Source: Halobacillus karajensis
GTDB lineage: Bacteria; Bacillota; Bacilli; Bacillales; Halobacillaceae
DNA: 64,000 nucleotides
Assembly: GCF_900108515.1 (NCBI RefSeq)
Contig: NZ_FNWW01000001.1
Location: 434,001 to 498,000, forward strand
Direction of reading: 5' to 3'
Shown in pieces: positions 1 through 8,216 of the stretch. Under the pieces are notes generated by a model. It had not been told where the DNA came from, made no database searches, and saw only the letters and a list, made by a program, of their open reading frames with translations. A program made the translations under genes and the position numbers. Every line of letters begins with the position of its first letter. Position 1 is the stretch's first letter.

Positions 1-1
1 G

Positions 2-607
2 TTCTACCTGGCGATTTATAATTTCAGCTGGTTCCACGATATCTCCCTCGTGGCCGGGTTAAGAGATTACTATAAACTGCCGTTTCTTGGCTGGATTTTC
101 TATTTTACGGTCGCCTACTATGCAGGGAAGAACATTGACGTCTTTTTAAGCTTTCTGCAAAAGTATAAATATTATTTGATTGCAGGGGCTGTCTTGACCG
201 GAATGATTCCACTTTTGATGCGCTTCAACCGGATTTATTCTGTTGTTTCATCTAAACGATTTGATATTGTTCTCTACACCTTCTTCATTTTCTGTATTCT
301 CTATCTGATTGCCAGACGCTTGAAGAAGACGCCGACCATTGTGATGTGGATCAGCAGTAGTTCCTATGGCATCTACCTGCTGCATCCTCTCTTCCAATTC
401 AATACAAGAGACTTGATGCAAAGCCTGCCTTTTTATACAAACTTTGGGGTGCACATCATCCTCTTGTTTGTTATTGGTATGGGCGGACCCATTCTATTAA
501 CTTATCTATTCAATAAGGTACCTTATGGAGCATTGATTGTTGGGAAATTCAACACTCCAAAGAAGAAGGAGAAGAAAGTGGCCAAAGAACCAGCCAAAGC
601 CAGTTGA
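2..607 (+). CDS. Acyltransferase family 3 membrane protein, 3' part only
   Basis: The frame is open from the left edge of the window, so the true start lies outside. The visible part (about 200 residues) has four or five hydrophobic membrane segments and the SYGIYLLHPLF motif typical of the last helices of acyltransferase-3 (OatA/NodX-like) proteins, followed by a Lys-rich cytoplasmic tail (KKKEKKVAKEPAKAS). Members of this family move acyl groups onto sugars or wall polymers at the membrane. The catalytic N-terminal His region is not in the window, so the substrate cannot be judged. A strong terminator follows directly. The location next to S-layer genes fits a role in wall polymer modification, but this is inference. 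Confidence 0.75.
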   Translation, partial: FYLAIYNFSWFHDISLVAGLRDYYKLPFLGWIFYFTVAYYAGKNIDVFLSFLQKYKYYLIAGAVLTGMIPLLMRFNRIYSVVSSKRFDIVLYTFFIFCILYLIARRLKKTPTIVMWISSSSYGIYLLHPLFQFNTRDLMQSLPFYTNFGVHIILLFVIGMGGPILLTYLFNKVPYGALIVGKFNTPKKKEKKVAKEPAKAS

Positions 608-610
608 TTC

Positions 611-645
611 AAAACGCCTGCGAGGATTCGCAGGCGTTTTTCTAT
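611..645 (+). terminator. Rho-independent terminator after the acyltransferase
   Basis: A near-perfect stem pairs AAAACGCCTGCGA with TCGCAGGCGTTTT around a GGAT loop and runs into a T tract. Confidence 0.9.
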
Positions 646-704
646 GTATCTATCCAATTAATCCATTCCCCTTCTATCATGCAGTAAAACCTATGAAACT
701 TAAT

Positions 705-721
705 TGTTACACAAATGTAAA
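705..721 (+). promoter_or_regulatory. Candidate WalR (YycF) binding box
   Basis: TGTTAC, five bases, then TGTAAA is an exact match to the WalR consensus TGTWAH-N5-TGTWAH. A second TGTTAC (741-746) followed by TGTAAA three bases later is off-spacing. The box lies about 80 bases upstream of an NlpC/P60 wall hydrolase gene, the class of gene that WalR controls in Bacillus and Staphylococcus. Function here is inferred. Confidence 0.55.
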
Positions 722-796
722 ACTATGGCGAAAATTGGTGTGTTACGCTTGTAAAGGATTACAAATGAGATATCACACAAGGGGAGTATTACTAGA

Positions 797-1783
797 ATGA
801 GAAAATTCTTGACGTCAATGGTCGCTTTTGCCACGGTCTTTCTACTATTTACACCTAATGCTTTTGCAGGACAAAGTGTTCGGGACCAAGTAGTAGATAT
901 CGCCTATCAGTATTCTGATTCACCTTATGTCTATGGAGGATCATCACCAAGCGGTTTTGACTGCTCTGGTTACACATCCTATGTTTATGGCAAAGCGGGG
1001 ATTAGCTTGAAAAGAACTTCCCGTGATCAATATACACAAGGCGAATATGTTAAACGTTCAGATTTGAAACCAGGGGACTTGGTCTTTTTCGGCAGTCCGA
1101 TCTGGCACGTTGGGATTTACATAGGAAATAACAAAATGATTTCTGCAGAAAATTCCACCGATGATATCGAAGTTGCATCTCTGACTGGTTACTGGGACCG
1201 TAACTATGCTGGTGCTAAACGTGTGATTAAAGACGAACCAGTCGAATCGGCCGAACAAAAGCCGGAAACACTGGATGACTACGATGATGTGGCGGTTAAT
1301 TACTGGGCCGCCGATCAAATCGAATACATGAGTGACAAAGGAATTATCGAAGGATACAATGGTTCATTCATGCCGAAAGATGACATTACACGTGGATCTG
1401 TCGCAAAAATGATGGCTGTCGCTCTTGGCATCAGCCCATCCAACAATCAACAATTCTCTGATGTATCTTCTTCTCACTGGGCGTCCGGTTACATCAACGC
1501 CATGGCTGAGAAAGGCTATATCACAGGTTATGAAAACGGAACCTTTGATCCAGATGCCGACATCACACGTGAAGAAATCGCGGCGATCTTCCACAAGACA
1601 TTTAACTTGAGTGGTTCAACATCTGATTTCAAAGATGTGGACAGTAACTACTGGGCTTACGAAGAAATTCAAAGTATGGCTGCTTCCTCTATCACTACGG
1701 GGTATACAGATAATACGTTCAGACCAACAAACGATGCATCCAGAAGTGAATTCACTGTATTCTTATATCGTGCCATTAAATAA
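797..1783 (+). CDS. Secreted NlpC/P60 endopeptidase with three SLH domains
   Basis: A 328-residue secreted peptidoglycan hydrolase. The signal peptide is residues 1-24 (cleavage AFA/G). The NlpC/P60 domain (about 28-145) has the catalytic Cys56 in GFDCSGY and His104 in WHVGIYIG; the third catalytic position, often His in an I-H-A motif, is Ser here (MISAEN), a variation known in the family. Three SLH domains (about 160-328) should bind pyruvylated wall polysaccharide and hold the enzyme under or in the S-layer. The family cuts D-Glu-diaminopimelate bonds of stem peptides. The start is set by AAGGGGAG 11 bases upstream. The gene stands alone between terminators and has a WalR-like box upstream. 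Confidence 0.9.
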   Translation: MRKFLTSMVAFATVFLLFTPNAFAGQSVRDQVVDIAYQYSDSPYVYGGSSPSGFDCSGYTSYVYGKAGISLKRTSRDQYTQGEYVKRSDLKPGDLVFFGSPIWHVGIYIGNNKMISAENSTDDIEVASLTGYWDRNYAGAKRVIKDEPVESAEQKPETLDDYDDVAVNYWAADQIEYMSDKGIIEGYNGSFMPKDDITRGSVAKMMAVALGISPSNNQQFSDVSSSHWASGYINAMAEKGYITGYENGTFDPDADITREEIAAIFHKTFNLSGSTSDFKDVDSNYWAYEEIQSMAASSITTGYTDNTFRPTNDASRSEFTVFLYRAIK

Positions 1784-1787
1784 ACAG

Positions 1788-1826
1788 AAAGAGGGAGGAT
1801 CTTCAAAAGATCCCCCCTCTTTTTTA
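1788..1826 (+). terminator. Terminator after the NlpC/P60-SLH gene
   Basis: A stem of AGAGGGAGGATCTT with AAGATCCCCCCTCT (two mismatches) is followed by six T. Confidence 0.88.
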
Positions 1827-1904
1827 TCCTTTTCTTATTAGATTAAACGTCTGCGTGTCAATCTATGAAATTACGAGCGATGTTTCTCATGCTCAATAAT
1901 TGAT

Positions 1905-1949
1905 AAAGAAAAAAGGGAAAGCCTCGCTCATAGCGCTGCTTTCCCTTTT
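1905..1949 (-). terminator. Terminator of the first SLH-amidase gene
   Basis: AAAAGGGAAAGC (1911-1922) pairs exactly with GCTTTCCCTTTT (1938-1949); on the minus strand it ends in a T-rich run. Confidence 0.9.
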
Positions 1950-1952
1950 AGT

Positions 1953-3326
1953 TTATTTGCCTTTCCATTCATAATAATCAAGGATACCTTGAGAGATCCC
2001 TTTAGCAGCTTTGTCCCTCCAGTAGCTGGAGCCAAGCTTAGAGGCATCTGAATCATTTGTCATAAACCCTAATTCAACAAGGGTCGAAGGTATCGTAGTC
2101 TCTTTAATGACACGGTAAGGTACATCTTTCACTCCGCGGTCTGACGTACCCAGAGCTTCTACTAAACGCTTCTGAATGAAGGTCGCCAATTGCTTACTAT
2201 CCGTTACTCTCAAGCTTTGAGAAGAATAATAGGTTTCAGTTCCATTGGCACTCGGGTCACTGAACGCATTCGCATGAATACTTACGAACGTATCCGCGCC
2301 TTGGCTTACAGCATAACTGTTACGATCATCGAGTGGAATGAAGGTATCATCCGTTCGTGTCATAATGACTTCTACTCCACTGTTCTCTAAATAGTCACGT
2401 AAACGTTTGGATACATTCAAGTTAATTTCTTTTTCTACTAAACCATTGAACTCTGCGCCGCCGTCTTTTCCACCATGGCCGGGATCAATCGCGATCACAC
2501 GTGATCCGGAAGTCTTGCGGACTGTATAATCTTTATGTACATAACCTTTGAGACTTCCTGCCGTCATTTTCAACCAGTCGCCTTGTACCTCATGGACTTG
2601 GAGCACGGCTCCTTTGGCAAGTTGCCCAATCCGTGTATAAGAAGTGCTTGGGCCAGAACGGACATTCAGTACATCAGTCGTGACTCTCTCCTCAATGACA
2701 CCTTCTTCCTGTGACACTTTAAAAGAATCATTCATCCCACGAGCCAGCAGTAAAGAAAATTCCGTTCGGGTAATGGATTGTGTTGGACGGAACGTACCGT
2801 CACTATATCCATTGGCAATCCCTGCCGTTGTGATTTTGTTAATCGCTTCATATTGAGAGCCTGAACGGCTTACATCTGAATACCAAACAGAGCTTTGCTC
2901 TTCAAGGGAAAAGGCTTTTGAAATAAGGTACGCCATTCCCCCTCTCGTCATCGCTTTCTTTGGTCGATAGGTACCGTCTGTAAAGCCTGTGATAATTCCT
3001 TCTTCATAAGCCGATTGTATGTATCCCGATGCATAAGAGCTGGCATCTACTTCAGGAAAAACGGTATCGCGTTGACGGCCATCCAGCCCAAGCGCTCTCC
3101 CTACCATAGTCGCGGCCTGCTCTCGGGTAACAGGGTCATTTGGACCGAAATTCCCGTTCGGGTACCCTTTAATAATTCCCCGATCAATTAAATAGTGGAT
3201 TTCGGTTTCATATTTCTCCGGGACATCATGAAAAGCCGATGCCTTCCCTTGTGGAATAAAAACAGCCACTAAAAATATCAAAAATCCAAAACCACCATAT
3301 ATCCACTTTTTTGACATGTTTGACAT
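1953..3326 (-). CDS. N-acetylmuramoyl-L-alanine amidase with SLH and SH3b domains (copy 1)
   Basis: A 457-residue secreted wall hydrolase. Order of parts: signal peptide (to about residue 31, GKASA), three SLH domains (about 32-200), a bacterial SH3 domain (about 213-270), then an Amidase_3 zinc domain (about 276-455). The zinc and catalytic residues are visible in IDPGHGGKDGG, LVEKEINL, VSIHANAF and TLVELGFM. The enzyme cuts between muramic acid and L-Ala. The same domain order recurs in the gene at 24368-25750, so the two are paralogues. AAGGAGG lies only 4 bases from the first ATG, so the in-frame ATG at 3317 (MSKKW) may be the real start. Confidence 0.9.
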   Translation of the reverse strand: MSNMSKKWIYGGFGFLIFLVAVFIPQGKASAFHDVPEKYETEIHYLIDRGIIKGYPNGNFGPNDPVTREQAATMVGRALGLDGRQRDTVFPEVDASSYASGYIQSAYEEGIITGFTDGTYRPKKAMTRGGMAYLISKAFSLEEQSSVWYSDVSRSGSQYEAINKITTAGIANGYSDGTFRPTQSITRTEFSLLLARGMNDSFKVSQEEGVIEERVTTDVLNVRSGPSTSYTRIGQLAKGAVLQVHEVQGDWLKMTAGSLKGYVHKDYTVRKTSGSRVIAIDPGHGGKDGGAEFNGLVEKEINLNVSKRLRDYLENSGVEVIMTRTDDTFIPLDDRNSYAVSQGADTFVSIHANAFSDPSANGTETYYSSQSLRVTDSKQLATFIQKRLVEALGTSDRGVKDVPYRVIKETTIPSTLVELGFMTNDSDASKLGSSYWRDKAAKGISQGILDYYEWKGK

Positions 3327-3643
3327 TCTTCCTCCTTTTAATCTTCGAACTATGTATATACATATCTATTATACTATCTTTTATGTGCTAAAAAAGGGGA
3401 TAAATCGACTCATTTCGTAATCTTTTTGAAAGATTGAGTAAAGAGAGAAGCTATTCCCTGCCTCCTTTTATCGATGGGGAGTCCAGCCAGGAACGGAAGG
3501 ATAACTTCAGACCACCATCGCCAATGTGCAAAGCTTGAGGAAACCTTAAATGCCTATCAAAAAGCCCCCAACCGTAAGAATCTTATCTATTCAGACATAA
3601 AAAAGCTAGAAGAGGAATGCCTCTTCTAGCTTTTGGGTTTCGA
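3327..3643. other. Intergenic region between the SLH-amidase and the large subtilase
   Basis: It holds the amidase ribosome site, an AT-rich stretch with a TATAAT on the minus strand but no good -35 at the normal spacing, and the terminator of the upstream subtilase gene. About 170 bases in the middle (3420-3590) show no convincing reading frame or structure. Confidence 0.5.
3597..3634 (-). terminator. Terminator of the large SLH-subtilase gene
   Basis: AAAAGCTAGAAGAGG (3601-3615) pairs perfectly with CCTCTTCTAGCTTTT (3620-3634) and is followed by a minus-strand T run. Confidence 0.93.
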
Positions 3644-6600
3644 TTACTTTTTAAAACGATCATCTTCAGCTCTTGCTAAGAACATAGCAAACTCTGAACG
3701 TCTCGTTTCATTATTCGGTTGGAACGTTCCATCTGTGTAACCTGTGGTAATTTCATTCGCGTAAAGTGTGTTGATGTACGGAGCTGCCCAATTAGTAAGG
3801 GGTACGTCTTTGAATTTCTTAGATGTACTTCCTTCCAACTCATACGCTTCGACAACGATCTTAGCCATTTCTGCACGGGTGAGTGTCTTATCAGGCATGA
3901 ATTCACCTTTATCTGAACCAACCATGATTCCAGCGTTGGCAATGGCTGCAATTTCTTCATAGGCACGGTCTCCTGACTGTACATCGGCAAGACCCGGATC
4001 TTCCACTTGAGAAGTATCAAGATCGAAGGCACGTACAATCATTTGAGCCGCTTGGCGACGAGTGATTGGATCATCAATCCCAAAGTCGCCGTTCGGGTAT
4101 CCATTGATGACACCCGCTACATTCAATTTCTGGATCGCTTCTTTAGCCCAATAACTATCGCCGACGTCCGTAAAGTCTTTGGGTTCTTCATCACTTTGAT
4201 AAATGGTGATCTGCTTGGAAGTCACAAGACCGGCACCATCTTCGACTTCCAGTTTGAAGCTGTTCTTCCCTTGTTCTAATTGGACGGTATGGGTATAATC
4301 CTTCTCAATCGCTTCCATATTATAAGGAGATTTGGATTCTTGAGCAAAGACTTCACTTCCATCCACATAAAGACGTAAGGAGTCATCATTATCTTTCATG
4401 TTGACGGCTACATCTACTTCATCTTCACTCGACATATGCGGCCCATCAACAGTGACTTCTGGACTTGTCGTGTCTAATAAGAAACGACGAGTGAACGAAA
4501 TGTCGTTTCCGCTGTCATCAACAGCTACAAACTCCAGTTCTTTCATACCATCAGACTTGAAGTTGATCGTTGTGTTGAAGTTGTAACGTTTGTTTTCAGA
4601 ATCCCAAGTCAACTTCACTTCTTCGCCATTAATGGCAAGACTCTCAACTTCCGAATCATCCTGTACATAACCGACGACTTGAACAGCTCGATCGGTATAG
4701 TATTCCAGCGCTTCAGGAGTTAAGGCTGTCACGTATGGGATTGTTCCGTCCTCTCCCTCAAGGGCACTGTCTGTTGTCGTGTTCCCTGCATAGTCGTGAG
4801 CAACAACTCTTACACTTTCCACTTCATCTGTTTCCAGTTCGTAGGAGTTTGCCGCAGCAGCCAAAGGCTGTTCCAACACACTCTTGCCATTCACAAGGAC
4901 ATCAAAATGGGAAAGACCAGATCCTTGGTCATCCGCTTCCCAAGTCACTTCATTGGTTTCTTTATCATAGGTCACATCCAAAGATGGTGTTTGTGTATCA
5001 ACACGAACAGGAATCAGCTTGGACTGCCATTCCGCATCCGGATAATCAACCACAGACTTCACTTCATAGTAGTACAAGCCATCTTCTACCACTTCACCTT
5101 TGACTTTACCATCCCAGGCTGCTTTGTCATAAATGGTATAAGATGGACCTGATCCTCCATCATAGTAGTGTTTTCTAACTTCATCCTGTGAACGCAGAGT
5201 ACGTAGCTTTTCCTTATCCTCATTCAGGATATTGAATTCTACTTCTTTCGCATTTCTTAAGAATGATAGAATCGGCATCACTGTATCAGCCATTTGATCT
5301 CCATCTGGAGAGAAGCCGATATTCCGCTTAGAACCAGCGAGTGCCTCTTCTTCACCTAGTAGTGGATCAACACCTAAATAGTGAAGTTCCGCACCAAGCG
5401 GGGTTAACAAACCTGTTTGACCATAGAAGGATTCTCCCTCCTCCCCATCATAGATCGTATCATCGATGATTGGAGCCTGATCCCATTCGCCGTTGAAGCC
5501 AACATAAGGAACGTTCAGTACTGGATTCACATCATTTGGATCCTCAAGGGTAATAAACCCTTCTACAAAGTACCCATTTTCAAAGATTTCTTCCAAAGGA
5601 ACGTTATAGAACCAATCAATTCCTTCTGAAAGATCAACGGTGACTTCAATATCCACAGAAGATTCCGCTGGAACCAGCACTTGATACTCCCCATCGACTT
5701 CGCTTCCATTGGACGACGTTATCTCGATCGGAAATTCGCCGGCATAAGGTTCTTCTTCGCTAATGGTGCCCTCTTTATAAATTCCTTGTGTTTCGACAAG
5801 GTTTTCGCCATCGGCTACAAGATCCGTTTGAACCGTCCCAGATACGTTATAGACCGTATTCTCATCACTGAAGTTTTCTACCGTAAGTGTGAACGTTTCT
5901 TTTTCATTATCTATTTCTTTCAAGGCTACTTTACCAAGTCCGGATTCTTTCTCTGTTGCGATCACAGGCGTCTGCATGGCTGCATGAAGATCCATCAGCC
6001 CTGCCCCCTGGCGCCGTGGAGAGAACCCTAAACCAGATTGGTAATGATCATTGTATAAGCCTGTATCGATCTGAGGCTCAGATGTGTTCATCAAAATGTT
6101 TTTAGCTAGTTCAACACGATCTTGACCCTCAACATCAAAGTCTTCTTCTATACGCTGCATCACAAGAGCCGAACCGCCGGCTACGTGCGGAGCCGCCATG
6201 GATGTCCCACTCATCAAACCATATTCATCTTCTTGAAGAGTAGAAAGAATATTTCCACCAGGTGCCGTGATCTCAGGTTTGAAATCAAGGTTAGGTGTCA
6301 CACCCCAGGACGTAAAGGAAGACAAGTTCCCGAATTCAGGGTTGATAGATTTCACTTCTTCTCCCTCAAAAGAGATTTCCACGGTATTTCCTGCCTCTAG
6401 TTCGTCTCTCATGTTTTCCCCGAGTTCTTTCAGAATAGACAATTGAGGGATATTGATTTCCCCGCTTGAAGCCATGCTGATATAACCACCGACATTGTTG
6501 AAGATGATGACACCTTTCGCTCCGTGTTCCTGAGCATTCAATGTCTTACTGACGAAGGTGGATTCTCCACGTTGAATCAACACGATTTTATCTTTTACAT

Positions 6601-7996
6601 CAATACCTTCAAAATCGTTAGCCTCTGGGTTCGCATCAGAATCCCCAGGTGTTCTTCCCAGGCCTGCATAGACCACTTCATGGTACCCGTCTTCCAGAGA
6701 TTCAGGATCTACACTGCTCGCAGATAAGAAGGGTACTGGATCACCTTCTTCTCCATTCACTCGCGTAGTAAAACCATCCAGCATTAAGTATTCATTTTCA
6801 AATGAAGCCACCTGAAGGGAATCTGTAGAAAGACCAGGGGCGCCGACAAGTCCAATATCCGGATTGGAAGCTAACGGATTCCCAAATCCTTCCCCGAATT
6901 TAGCAGAGTTACCTGCCGAGATGGCCATCATGACACCATTATCAACCGCTCGTGCGATCGCTTTCTGTTCCGGATCCTCTTCATTTACGAAACTCGCTGT
7001 AGAACCCAGACTCATATTAATGACATCGGCCCCTAAAAGGATGGCATCATCAATAGCTTTAACATAAATATCTCCATAAGTAGAAGGCATTTCAGGGTCA
7101 TTTCCGAATACTTTCAAACCAAGGATTTGAGCTTCCGGAGCCACCCCTTTTATTCCTCCATTCTCTTCATCCCCATTTGCACCAACGGTACCGGAAACGT
7201 GCATGCCGTGCATACTCGCATCAGGTCCGAGATCCAGGACTTGCTCATTTCCATCGGCATAGTTATAACCATACGGGACTTTTTCCGTAAAGTACTTCCC
7301 GTCCAGCTCTCCAGATGATGTCAATGCATCTACATCATCTTGGCTGATTTCAGGTTCTGTTTCATCACTTAGAATCATGTCTTTATGATCAGGATCGATA
7401 CCTGTATCGATGACCCCAACGGTCATTCCCTCACCTTTGTATCCATATTCCTGCCATGTTTGCTGAGCTTTCACGAGCTCTTTACTGTAAAGCATTTCGG
7501 GCTGCTCTGTCGGACGCTTGTATTCGTTTGTGATATGTACGTTACCGACATTCGGTAAGTCTTCAATCACTGCGACAGATTTATAAGGAACGGTTCCGCT
7601 AAATCCATTGACGACGGTGGTGAAGCTTTCTTTATAATCCATCGGAATCGATTGACTTTGAATGGATGATTTCACCTGGTCCTGCGCATCCAAAGCAGTT
7701 TTGCGAAGTTTCTGTTTATTCGAATCAGATAGTTCGCTGTAACTCTTTCCTAAACTTTGGGCAGAGTAAATCGTTGGTTCATCTTCCAATTCAACAATAA
7801 TCCGCACTTCTTCATTTGCATCATACGATTTGTCTTTGTCTTCCCCTTCAGCTTTAAAAACTCTTTCTGTCGTTTTTTCTGCAGATTTTGATGCTTCCTC
7901 TAAGTTTTTATTAGGGACACCAGTGGCTGCAAACACAGAATTAGAAAAAGCCAGAAGGAAAATAAACATTAAAATTAAACTTTTTTTCAGTTTCAA
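3644..7996 (-). CDS. Giant cell-envelope subtilisin-like protease with PA insert and three SLH domains
   Basis: A 1450-residue secreted S8 protease. Signal peptide 1-23; inhibitor-I9 type prodomain about 64-160; catalytic Asp197 (GVIDTGID), His263 (HGMHVSG) and Ser599 (SGTSMAAPH), with oxyanion Asn363; a protease-associated (PA) domain is inserted at about 430-545, as in lactocepin and C5a-peptidase types. A long middle part (about 680-1265) looks like Fn3/Ig-like beta repeats, and three SLH domains close the protein (about 1270-1450). It is expected to sit in the S-layer and cut external proteins or process surface proteins. The start codon is TTG, preceded by GAGGGGGA; no ATG fits the signal peptide. 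The gene stands alone with its own terminator. Confidence 0.92.
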   Translation of the reverse strand: MKLKKSLILMFIFLLAFSNSVFAATGVPNKNLEEASKSAEKTTERVFKAEGEDKDKSYDANEEVRIIVELEDEPTIYSAQSLGKSYSELSDSNKQKLRKTALDAQDQVKSSIQSQSIPMDYKESFTTVVNGFSGTVPYKSVAVIEDLPNVGNVHITNEYKRPTEQPEMLYSKELVKAQQTWQEYGYKGEGMTVGVIDTGIDPDHKDMILSDETEPEISQDDVDALTSSGELDGKYFTEKVPYGYNYADGNEQVLDLGPDASMHGMHVSGTVGANGDEENGGIKGVAPEAQILGLKVFGNDPEMPSTYGDIYVKAIDDAILLGADVINMSLGSTASFVNEEDPEQKAIARAVDNGVMMAISAGNSAKFGEGFGNPLASNPDIGLVGAPGLSTDSLQVASFENEYLMLDGFTTRVNGEEGDPVPFLSASSVDPESLEDGYHEVVYAGLGRTPGDSDANPEANDFEGIDVKDKIVLIQRGESTFVSKTLNAQEHGAKGVIIFNNVGGYISMASSGEINIPQLSILKELGENMRDELEAGNTVEISFEGEEVKSINPEFGNLSSFTSWGVTPNLDFKPEITAPGGNILSTLQEDEYGLMSGTSMAAPHVAGGSALVMQRIEEDFDVEGQDRVELAKNILMNTSEPQIDTGLYNDHYQSGLGFSPRRQGAGLMDLHAAMQTPVIATEKESGLGKVALKEIDNEKETFTLTVENFSDENTVYNVSGTVQTDLVADGENLVETQGIYKEGTISEEEPYAGEFPIEITSSNGSEVDGEYQVLVPAESSVDIEVTVDLSEGIDWFYNVPLEEIFENGYFVEGFITLEDPNDVNPVLNVPYVGFNGEWDQAPIIDDTIYDGEEGESFYGQTGLLTPLGAELHYLGVDPLLGEEEALAGSKRNIGFSPDGDQMADTVMPILSFLRNAKEVEFNILNEDKEKLRTLRSQDEVRKHYYDGGSGPSYTIYDKAAWDGKVKGEVVEDGLYYYEVKSVVDYPDAEWQSKLIPVRVDTQTPSLDVTYDKETNEVTWEADDQGSGLSHFDVLVNGKSVLEQPLAAAANSYELETDEVESVRVVAHDYAGNTTTDSALEGEDGTIPYVTALTPEALEYYTDRAVQVVGYVQDDSEVESLAINGEEVKLTWDSENKRYNFNTTINFKSDGMKELEFVAVDDSGNDISFTRRFLLDTTSPEVTVDGPHMSSEDEVDVAVNMKDNDDSLRLYVDGSEVFAQESKSPYNMEAIEKDYTHTVQLEQGKNSFKLEVEDGAGLVTSKQITIYQSDEEPKDFTDVGDSYWAKEAIQKLNVAGVINGYPNGDFGIDDPITRRQAAQMIVRAFDLDTSQVEDPGLADVQSGDRAYEEIAAIANAGIMVGSDKGEFMPDKTLTRAEMAKIVVEAYELEGSTSKKFKDVPLTNWAAPYINTLYANEITTGYTDGTFQPNNETRRSEFAMFLARAEDDRFKK

Positions 7997-8216
7997 AGAA
8001 TTTCCCCCTCTATCATTTGTTCTGACTAACGAAAGACCCCTCCCCTTTCTATTATTTTACATCTTCAATTATATTCAAATTATTCAAACAAATCAATCGA
8101 ATCGACTGATTATTTCGTCATAAAAAATAGTTTGATAGAGGGATTTGTAGAAAAAAAGTCTCAGAACATGATAAAATATGAAGAAATGACTATGATTTCA
8201 AGGAGCGTCTATATAG

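Noticed and set aside
248-454. Antisense open frame in the acyltransferase gene
   Set aside because: No ribosome site; a shadow of the coding strand.
4735-5152. Overlapping open frames opposite the large subtilase gene
   Set aside because: His/Leu/Ser-rich low-quality translations without start signals; shadows of the protease gene.
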